A stretch of DNA of 64,000 nt, taken from the NCBI GenBank assembly GCA_963921425.1, contig OY992837.1:15659896-15723895 (forward strand), in the 5' to 3' direction. Every line of letters starts with the position of its first letter. Positions within the stretch are counted from its first letter, which is position 1. The notes under the pieces were generated by a model that searched no databases, was not told where the DNA came from, and saw only the letters and a program-made list of their open reading frames with translations. This document shows, piece after piece, positions 54,701-64,000 of the stretch. This DNA comes from Dryas octopetala (taxonomy: Eukaryota > Streptophyta > Magnoliopsida > Rosales > Rosaceae). The position numbers and the translations under genes are program-made.

Positions 54701-57700
54701 CTTGGGTTTATTCATTTCAAAGTGAGTTTCCTCCTTGTGTTCTGTTGCTTAACTTCCAGTTTCTTCCACTGAGCTTTTGTTATATGTAAGTGGATTCTTT
54801 GTTGTTTTTTCCCACCATGGAATGTTCCTTGTTAAGATTACTCCTCTATGAGTCTATCATCAATTTCATTAATACTTCAAGAATTCTTGTCCAGGCAGAG
54901 ATTGGTTCAATAAGTTCAGACATCAAAATTCTCCAGGAGAAGTCTATGGATATGGGTTTGAAGCTGAAAAATCGCAAGGTATTATTTGTTTGTACAAAAA
55001 GCTCCATCTCATTTTTCTTCTGGAGTTTGAAAAACAACTAATTTTTGGGTGTTGACAACCACTCATTCAGACACGATTCAACTTAATAGTTGCAAGAGAG
55101 TGTATTACTATATGTATAAAAAGTAAAAAATTCAACTTAATAGTTAAAACTTAAATTGAAGCCATTTTTTGCAAGAGCGTTGGACTTTAAGCTTTCTCTT
55201 TGCATGAGTTTCTTTGTTCTTTTGTTCCAAAAGGTGTTGGATTATATACTAATTCTAGTATAATGGCGTGATACCTTTTCTCTATGGTTTACTGCTTTTT
55301 TCCCACTGTACCACTCTTTCTTATCTTCTTCCTTATTTGTATTTACACTTCTATTACAATGTAACATGAAATTACAACATGATTACTTAACTATTCCATT
55401 TTGGTTCTTGTTGAATCCAATGACAATAAGGGTTTGCAAGTGCTTTTGAAATCTGTTGCCAATGCATCTTCATCATTGATGATGCCAGCATGTGCAATGA
55501 CTTTGATAATTGAAATTGCAATCTAGTTTCCAAGCTCATTTGACTTGTAGCCTTTCTCTTATATTATGCATATGCAGACACATGCTTGTGTGTAAGTTTG
55601 AAGTGCACGCACACCCACACAAACTTGCTCTCATCCTTACTATTCCATAAGCTTGAAGGAAAAAAAGAGAGAATTCAAAAAATTTCTGTTCTAGATAGTC
55701 ATTTAGATAAAATTAAGTGTGTCTTGGATCATTGTATGATTTCGTTATGTTCATTTAACAGGTAGCGGAGTCAAAATTGGCAAAATTTGTTGAAGACATT
55801 ATAGTCCCTCCAAGGATGGTAGACATAATTGTTGATGGCGAGGTATATCTTTTTTTTTAGTACTCAATTTCTCCTGGTACAGGTGATATCATCATGATTT
55901 TCATCATTTATACATCACATCAGCAATGTTATTTATGTTGGTCCTAGAAATTTGGACGTAGAACCAACCCACAGTAATATGTTACCTGAATCAACCAAAA
56001 CTGAATTCATTTTCATTGGCTCTGGCAGTTTCGCTCCTCTCTCTTTTCATTTTTATTTGCTGTTACCTATTTTTTCTATTTTTATTTCGTCATAAATAGA
56101 CAGAATCTTATTTTCAGTCAAATCCATGTTTAATTCAGTTTAAAAGATCCTATCATTAACCTAACAGCAACTCATGTAAAATCACTAGATTTTTATATAT
56201 AACATAAATAGGAACAAAAAAAAGAAAGTAAAAAAGACTTTGGGCCAGGTAATCCAAACCTTAGTGACAACTGACTCAAACTGGTTAGTCTAGTGAAATT
56301 CGACCCGAAACTGATATGCCCCTGGTAACCAAACCAGCCCAAGATCCCAGCCTAAATTGAAGGGTTGAATCGGTTCTTAGGTAACTGAGACTGAGTCCGC
56401 GTATTGTTTATTTTTAAGCCTTGGATAGTAGAATGAGCAGGTACTAGTGTTAATGAGTTCCCTTCTATTTTATATTTAGTGGTCAGTAACATGTTGCTCT
56501 CTGGTTGTCTTAATGAATTTATATTTTATTGTGTTCTCTTTCTTTCATTGATGTTAACATACTCAATGTGGAATTGTTATCCAGGTGAATGATGAATATA
56601 TGAGAACTTTAGAGATTCTTAGTAAGAAGTTGAAGTTTGTAGAAGTGGATCTTATGGTTAAGACTTCAAAAGCCCTAAAAGATGTTCAACCCGAGCTTGA
56701 AAAGCTTCGACAGAAAGCAGTTTCCAAGGTTGTTACTCGAGTTACTAGATGAATTGGCTGATTTTTATCACTTAATTGCTTGTGCCATTGTATGTTTGCA
56801 TATCATGCACACCTGATCTATGGCAGCAGTGCACTAAATGCTCTTTAACATATGGGAGTAAAATCTAGCGGTCCTGGGACAAAGATAGGCAACTGACTTC
56901 TTTTATGCGAATGATTTTTCCATTTAGCTTCTTGTTATGGTTTAGCACTTTCCTTTCTAAATGATGAGGGTCTGAAGCTAAGATTCTCGTCAATGTGTTG
57001 AAATTAACATTATTGTGTTTCTCTAAGACTTTGTTGGAAAGAATGATTTTGATGTTCAGTGTTCAGTACATTTTTTGAGCTAATTCCTGGTGCTTATATC
57101 AGCGTTTAAAAACATGGGTCAGTCTCTTAGATCTTTGGGATATTTTTTATTACCTTTTCTTGGAGATGGGGTGAGGATTGTTTTCACATGATCTTTACAA
57201 GTCAATGCGTAAAATTGCTTTGCAAGTGTTAACGTATGCTGTTTAATTTCAATGCTCGGAATATTTTTTATTGGAATTAAACTTCATTTTAAGGTAAAGA
57301 TTTTAAGTTCAACCCATGTTTGAGCAAGGGAAATTTATAGAAATGTAGGATGCATGCAAGTCAGTGCATATCACTTAGTTATTAAGTGTTAGCCATTTGA
57401 AGATAACAAAATTTCTGTCACAGAATTGACAGATAGTATGCTGATTATGTATTTGCTTAGCTTGTGGGTTTTCTAGTCTAGACGCATCCCAATAAATACA
57501 GCAGATACTGACTATTGTGCTTTTAAGTTATCATGTTTATGACAAGAGACTCATCTTTCTTGTTGAGATTTTGACTTATAATTATTTGTCATCATGATTA
57601 ATAACAGAGTAGTGAATTAAGTCAATTTATTATGTGATTATAATACATTTCTAAGTCTTGAAACTTCTTCCTTATTAATTAGCTCTGCATTATTGAATAT

Positions 57701-60700
57701 TTAATAAGGTCTTTCTGTCTGTATCTATCATTTTGCAGGTGTTTGACTTCATTCTTCAGAAGCTTTCTGCATTGAGAAAACCTAAAACAAATATCCAGAT
57801 CCTTCAACAGAATGTTCTTTTAAAGTACAAGTGAGTAGTGTCTGTATTACATTCTCAATAAATATTTTAATTGGCTTTCATTAATATCACATAATATGAC
57901 TAGTCCACTTTTGATGCTAATGATTGTCTCCTTTATTTATTATATATTATGCAATGAAAATAATTTGTTTTGGGTCTTATTTATATAATGTCATACATTG
58001 GTAATTATGATTATTTGTCTGTTTGGGACCCTTCAAAATGTGGAATTTTCTTCATTTGCAATTGAATTCCACATTGTTGTTTGTTGAATACAGTTGGCTA
58101 CCTAGAATTCATTTGAAATGGGTTAAAAAGTGAAGCGTCAGAAATCCTCACAAAAAGCTCTGATTTTTTTCTTTGGAATTCGTTTGGCTGTATAAGTGAT
58201 GGGCCCCACACTAATGAGATAAAATTGTCCAATGGTAATATTTTATTTTTCCATTGAAATGAATCTTTGTTCATTAAGATTCTCAGACTCCAAGACAACT
58301 CTATGCCCAACATAATTAATAAAATCTGCATTTCTGTGTATGAATTTTGTTCCAGTCTTCCAGATCTTCCACTGCATATTAGAATACTGTATTTCATAAG
58401 CCAAAGATTCAAATGGAGAACTGATTCGATTGTAGAATCCTTGGGACATAAAACTTTGAAGACATATAAGATTTGTCATCGTCATGTGTCTCAACTGTAC
58501 TTCACATGATAAAAAATCCCAAATTGGCAAATCTGGAAATGATAAAGTTTATAGTAGCCAGTTTCCCTTCTTTTATTGTTGCACCTTACTATGTATGCAC
58601 CTCATGTGGGAAAAAGTTGTGCTGCTTATTATTATTAGTTTCATCAATAATAATAATAACTTATGAGTTTTCTGGGAAACAATCTGATTAACTTATGAGT
58701 TTGCTGATATGAGAAAAAGACCTCTGCCATCTGAAACTATTTGATTTTCTTTATGAGTCTGAGAGTAGGTGAAACTGGATCATACAAATCTAATTGTCAC
58801 TCTTAGTGTGTCCCTTTTCCTGGATCATGTGTGGGGACTGCTAAATGACTGTAGTCATCTGTGAGCTGTTGAGAGTAAGTGCTCGATGATCACATTGTTT
58901 CTGTATAAAATGTAGTCTTCAGTCATGTACCAGTACTGATGACCCTATCTGTTTTGTGCACATGCTATTTTGAGTTAATTTGGGGTGCCAGTGCCATTAT
59001 GTTACGGACACTACTTAGCAATTACACCATGCTTTAAATGTGGAGTGATTTTGGATTTTTGTTTTTTTGTTTTTTGTTTTATGATTTAATCGTTTCCAGC
59101 ATTGCAATGTAGGTATGTTGTTTCCTTCCTCAAGGAACATGGGAAGGAGGTATATATTGAGGTTCGTGGAGCATACATTGACACAATGAACAAGGTCAAT
59201 ACTGTAAAACTGATGACCTATTGTTGAATTATGATATAGAAGAACTGGAATATTGCTAGATGTGTTACCATATATAAATAGGGAGTGTCACATCCTTATC
59301 TGTACATTTAGCTTTAAATAATCTCTGTTTCTTGTGTTCTCATTTTTCTGGATCATTTCTGGATTAGGTGATATTAATTGTGTATTTTATTAATTTATAA
59401 TTATTTGTTCAAAGGAAGAGCCTTAGTCTTAGGGTGGGTACATGGTTGCTAGCTTTGTAAACCTTTACTTGTAGGTTGTATCCTGCTTGTTAAAATTAGC
59501 CCTTTCTTTCTTTCTTTTTTCCATAACTGGAAGCCTAAGAATATCAGAAAGCCTTTGTCATTGCTTCAGCTAACATTCAAATTTCTCTTAAAATAGGCAG
59601 CAGCATCTTTGCTTGTCAAATTGTAAACAAGGACAGAAATTCAAATAAACTACTTGCATTGGATGTGAAATTATGGGGGTAGACCGGTAGAGTTTCAGAC
59701 ATAATATCACTTGACACTGAGCAGGCTGTTGAAATTTAGGACTATGATATGCAATGCAAAGGGAAGGTGATGGGAGAATGAAGCAAAGGATGTGTTAGGT
59801 AGAAATAGGGTTACAAGGGACTAAAACTATTTAGCTATTTAATTAAAGGTTTTAATATAATTATAGGAGTGAATAACTGAAGAAATTTATACTGGAAGAA
59901 TAAGAATGACATGGAAAAGAAACAGAGGAGTCAAAAACTAGGCAACCATTGTGAAATACTCAAAAGCAAACGGATATGCAGAAAGCTGGACACTAACTTT
60001 TAAGCCACAAAAGCATTCCTAAAACCCTTGGAAATTACAGAAAACTGTAAACTCATCAAGGTTATGAAAATACCGCAGAATAAAATTAAAACAAAATCTT
60101 CTCATGATTTCAAATCTTTTTCTTGATAAGTATAGGAGACCTATAATTAAACTAACAAGTTTTTAACCTTGAAATCCTTGTGGCATGATCTTTAAGATCA
60201 AGTAGGTCTTTCCCCATTGGACCTTGGATTTTTGCCTCCAACTTAAGGAGGAGAGAACAATAATAGCTAAATTATATCAACCATAAGTGAAATTTACAAT
60301 GAACATGCAACCGAAACATGCAGCATCTATCTAAAGAATCATCTAATGGAACTTATTGTCATTTGCGCCTCCTAGCAAGAGGGGTATAAGAGAAAATGCA
60401 GATATATATATTTTTTTTATTTGGATGTTGACTAATGGAAGTTGTATCCAAAATATTGTGACACAACTTATTAGAGAATAAATTCTCTCTTCTGGATCTT
60501 TCCTAGATAGTAACACAAACTATGTTCTTTGTTCATAGGTATAATGTAAGAAAATTCAAGGGTTTGATGTAGAGATAATGTATTTTAGATCATTCAAAGT
60601 AGTTTGTTTAGTGCCTTTGCAGACTTCAAACCTGATATTTATGTTTTATTATGCTTTTACATTACCTTGTTCTAAACTGTTTACGTTTAATCCCATCATT

Positions 60701-63700
60701 AATCTAGATACCCAGTTGGCCTTTTCCTTGAACATTCTAAGGTTCTTAACTTCTTACAAAAGGGTCTATCTGCATGAACAAGGCCTATGACAGTGAGAAA
60801 CAAGCTGGTTGCAAACACCTTGATATTAAGTTCACATTAACATTTGATGTGCCCTTGTACGCCACAAAGGGTTAGGATAGTTTTGCTGTGGATATTATTT
60901 TAAAGAATGTATCATATAGTATATTGAAGTAAAGTTATATGTTTTGCAGGTTCTAAGTGCGCACTTCCGTGCGTATATTCAGGCACTTGAGAAACTACAG
61001 TTGGATATTGCAACATCAAGTGATTTAATTGGTGTGGAGACAAGAAACACTAGTCTCTTTTCAAGAGGAAGGGAACCACTGAAGAACCGGTCTGCTGTTT
61101 TCGCTCTTGGAGAGAGGATAAAAATTCTTAAGGTTTTCTTACTACCGCTAATCAGTTAATCAAATTTAAATTGGACCTCCTGGGAAAATAATCTCCAATT
61201 GTATTATCCTTGGTATTAAGTTGTATCCTCGGTTTCTGTTGGCGTAGTTGAGTAAAATTTGTGCAGACTGTGTAACTTATCAATGGCATTGCTACTTATA
61301 ATGTTGACTGTTTTAGAGGTAGTCATTTTTTCCACTATCTTATCAATGTAACATTACATATCAGGACAACCTGCCATGTTAAAAAAAAGCAAGGCATGAG
61401 CAAAAGAGGTGTGCCGGTGTTATGCTGACCACTGTATCATGATTCATGCCTATGACAGTAAAGAATGATCAAGATTTGGAAACCTGCTGTCATAATCAAA
61501 TTGAGGATATCCTTATCTTTAAATTGTTCGGGACTTGGGGTACTATTAATATTTAATGTCTTAGAGAATGGAGATGGGAGTTTGTTGGGAGCTTAGAATG
61601 AGTATGGGCCTTAAATATCTTCCATACCTATGGATTTTGGTATTAATTGTTTTCTGGTTCTTCTTAGGATCATCTTGGAGGTCTCTTTTTCTACATTAGC
61701 TTTTTTTTTAATATTATTTCAAGTTAGTATATTGTGTCAATGCCAATAGAAATGTTACATAGAATCATGCTGGCACTAAAAATTTGAGGCTGTCATTTTG
61801 ATTTCACTTTCAAATTCTTAAATAATATGGGGCATTGTAGTCATCTAATGGCTTGGATTTGTTTTTAAAAACAATAAAATAAAATAGTTTTCTTGGTCAG
61901 GATCTTTTACTTCATAGATATTCATTCGTGGTCCTTGGTGTCCTTTGGCTTTCATTTTCATTTTGTTTAATTCTTGAGATTATTCCTATATAAAATATAT
62001 ATATATATATATATATGCCTGAGATTAGGAGGGTCTTTTTGTTTATTAGATTTCATATATACACATCTTAGATGATACAGTTCAATTGTTTCCAAAAACA
62101 GTGAAGTCTAATTTTTAAAAGGAAATGGAAAATTTTAAGGAAACATGTATTGTGACAAATTAAGTCTGCAATTGCGAGTGTTTTCAATAAGGATTGTTAT
62201 ACTTTGTCTTAAACTCTACTTTTAGATCATTGATTTGGTATAAAAGTAACAGATGATGCTATTTGCAATGGATGAGTGCTAATTTTCTCATAATGGTATT
62301 TGTTTAACTTATCTTGCATGTAACGCATGTAATGTTTGAATTTTTTTTCTTTTAATCAGGAAATTGATGAACCTGCATTGATTCCACATATAGCTGAAGC
62401 CAGCTCCATCAAGTATCCGTATGAGGTCCTCTTCAGGAGCTTGCACAAGCTGCTTATGGATACTGCTACTTCTGAGTACGTTAGAGTTTGCTCTGCTCCT
62501 TGATATTGTTTTCTAAATGTTAATGAAAGATTGGCCATATTGATATACTTGTTTTCATAAATTTCCTCTCTTATCTGCAGGTATCATTTCTGCGATGATT
62601 TCTTTGGCGAAGAATCCATATTTTATGAAATTTTTGCAGGTAAATCTGACTGTTCTTCTTGATTCCTTTGTGTATGGTTAAATTATTCCTAATTGCGTAC
62701 CAAGTACAAATACAATGAACAGAAAGTTTATTTCCGTGATCCACAGAAAATTTTTCTGGCAGTCTACTGTGACATTGCTGGATTCAGATGATCACTTTTG
62801 TTCTTTCAAAGATTATCATGATTTTTTTTTTCAAAGAATTTGCCTAATTTTGATGACTTCTCATATGCTTTTTAACACCAGGCCCATTTTCTGTAATTGA
62901 TGAACACTTCAATTCAATACTTCCAAATTGTTACGATGCTATTGGTCTAATGCTTATGATTCGCATAATACACCATCACCAGGTAGTGTTCCAAATTCCA
63001 ATCTTCTTCGATTGTGTTTTATGTATTCGAGTTTACTCATGTTTAAAGTTGCTATTTTAATGACAACCTCAAAATGTGTCATATGGTGCCCTTGCTAGAA
63101 GATAATCTGGTACTGCTTTTTTTTTTTTTTTTTTCTTTTCCCCCTTTTCAGCTCATTATGTCTCGGCGGCGTATTCCATGCTTGGATTCATACTTAGACA
63201 AGGTGTGTATCCTTAATTTCTCTGTATGCCAATCTTATTATCTGCATGTATTTTTTGTATTATATCATAGTTGGTGATATGTAAATGTGAGTTCTTGATG
63301 ACTAGACCTGTTTAATGGAATGAAAACTGTGGAAAGAACTTTGGATGGAACTTTTAATTTCTAGCTAGGCTACTATTGGCTTATGTTTTTGCAAAATAGA
63401 TCATATTGAAAGTTTGTTGCATTTTGCCTTGGGCTTCTATATCATAACAAATGTAAAGACATAATGCAGTCTGATTTTAAAATATTAACAGGTCAATATT
63501 GCCCTATGGCCTCGTTTTAAGATGGTTTTCGACTTGCATCTCAACAGCCTGCGCAATGCGAATGTGAAGACATTGTGGGAAGATGATGTTCATCCTCACT
63601 ATGTCATGCGGCGTTATGCTGAATTCACAGCTTCACTTATCCATCTCAATGTTGAATATGGAGATGGGCAGGTTAATATAGAAAATGAACCTAATAAATG

Positions 63701-63895
63701 CTTACTCATTAAGATTCTTGATCACTTCATGGACTTAAATATCTTTTTCATGATTTGCAGCTTGAATTAAATTCAGAACGACTGAGAATGGCTGTTGACG
63801 ACTTGCTTATCAAGCTTGCTAAAGCATTTCCAAGACAAAAACTACAAACTGTGTTTCTGATAAACAACTATGATATGACAATTGCTGTACTGAAG
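51738..63895 (+). CDS. VPS52: VPS52, GARP tethering complex subunit (5' part; gene runs off the window)
   Basis: Subunit of GARP, which tethers endosome-derived vesicles at the trans-Golgi; the Arabidopsis orthologue is POK. Seventeen exons, all GT/AG, phases consistent: 51738-51764, 51977-52071, 52405-52462, 53550-53645, 53799-53900, 54895-54978, 55762-55842, 56585-56728, 57739-57830, 59113-59194, 60950-61132, 62360-62475, 62581-62639, 62882-62982, 63152-63202, 63492-63671, 63761-63895. They give 562 codons without a stop; the family is about 700 residues, so roughly the last 140 lie outside. Diagnostic strings: FDLGAFVGDLTVEEDASS, SLEGLQQELEECK, LREYTKGVENN, CDSILSQMETLLSGFQ, AHFRAYIQALEKLQLDIATS, FCDDFFGEESIFYEIFAGPF, IIHHHQLIMSRRRIPCLDSY, TLWEDDVHPHYVMRRYAEFT, VFLINNYDMTIAVLK. 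The N-terminal half is the predicted coiled-coil Vps52 core. The start ATG begins a 27-bp first coding exon (MAHVATNKE). No break seen. Confidence 0.95.
53471..53574 (+). repeat. Duplicated acceptor region before VPS52 exon 4
   Basis: AATGTAGGTA(A)G..AATATATTGTCTA occurs at 53471-53500 and again at 53543-53574, where it is the true acceptor and start of exon 4. The upstream copy keeps a TAG|GTA acceptor but would add an in-frame stop. Confidence 0.7.
61998..62016. repeat. (TA)n microsatellite in VPS52 intron 11
   Basis: About 9-10 AT dinucleotides within the intron between the exons at 60950 and 62360. Confidence 0.9.
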
Positions 63896-64000
63896 GTAAA
63901 ATCAGTTTCTTGTTTCTTATATCTTTTCAAAAATAAAAAGTAAAAAATGAACGATCTATATCAGCACCAAGGTGAAACTTAAGGGTTTGGCTAAATTTCT

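Noticed and set aside
1-64000. tRNA, rRNA or snRNA genes
   Set aside because: None recognised by eye. The tRNA-complementary sites at 39155, 43296 and 45753 are retrotransposon primer-binding sites, not tRNA genes.

Overview
The window looks like nuclear DNA of a flowering plant, most likely a eudicot. It is AT-rich, its real genes have short exons with GT/AG introns, and the space between them is packed with plant transposon classes: Ty3/gypsy and Ty1/copia LTR elements, hAT-like and Mutator-like elements, and MITEs. No species can be named from the sequence alone. No bacterial-type features, CRISPR arrays, rRNA or tRNA genes were seen.

Layout. 0-3 kb is AT-rich flank and then a satellite block of about 224-bp units, each built from inverted copies of one 16-bp motif. 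3-13 kb is non-coding, with a hAT-like element (4371-5312), a GC-rich exon-like block (5436-5703) followed by a duplicated segment, a broken Vps62/DUF946 fragment (minus, 9830-10283), a GC-rich block related to the cargo of a hAT element 33 kb away, and two MITEs. 13.2-14.2 kb is a decayed Ty3/gypsy pol fragment. 14.7-17.4 kb (minus) is a complete small gene, INO80 complex subunit C (IES6-like). 18.3-23.7 kb is a tandem triplication of a 1.6-1.7 kb unit, with a long-TIR element in the third copy. 24.7-25.8 kb is a long-TIR DNA element.

26.1-41.1 kb (minus) is a DA1/DAR-like gene, truncated at its 5' end. Its intron just before the HExxH exon is split by a complete 12.2-kb Ty3/gypsy element (28016-40234). 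That element has 1058-bp near-identical LTRs, a perfect 5-bp target duplication (GGTCA), a primer-binding site, gag-protease-RT, two RNase H domains, a DD35E integrase, and an extra antisense ORF with its own TATA box and intron-like signals. These traits match the Tat/Retand branch. Its RT is broken by a frameshift.

41.8-50.6 kb is nested transposon debris: an inverted fragment of the 1.6-kb unit, a copia element whose gag is interrupted by a 1.3-kb hAT-like element (perfect 8-bp target duplication), a second truncated copia element, a 1173-bp foldback Mutator-like element (perfect 9-bp target duplication), and a decayed hAT transposase gene (minus).

51.7 kb to the right edge (plus) is the 5' four-fifths of VPS52, a GARP tethering-complex subunit. 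Seventeen exons (562 codons) are visible and the 3' end lies outside the window.

The two clearly intact host genes, INO80C and VPS52, are unrelated housekeeping genes. Nothing here resembles an operon. The most unusual items are the inverted-motif satellite, the LTR element with an independently promoted antisense gene sitting 14 bp from a host splice donor, and the nested foldback, hAT and copia structures.
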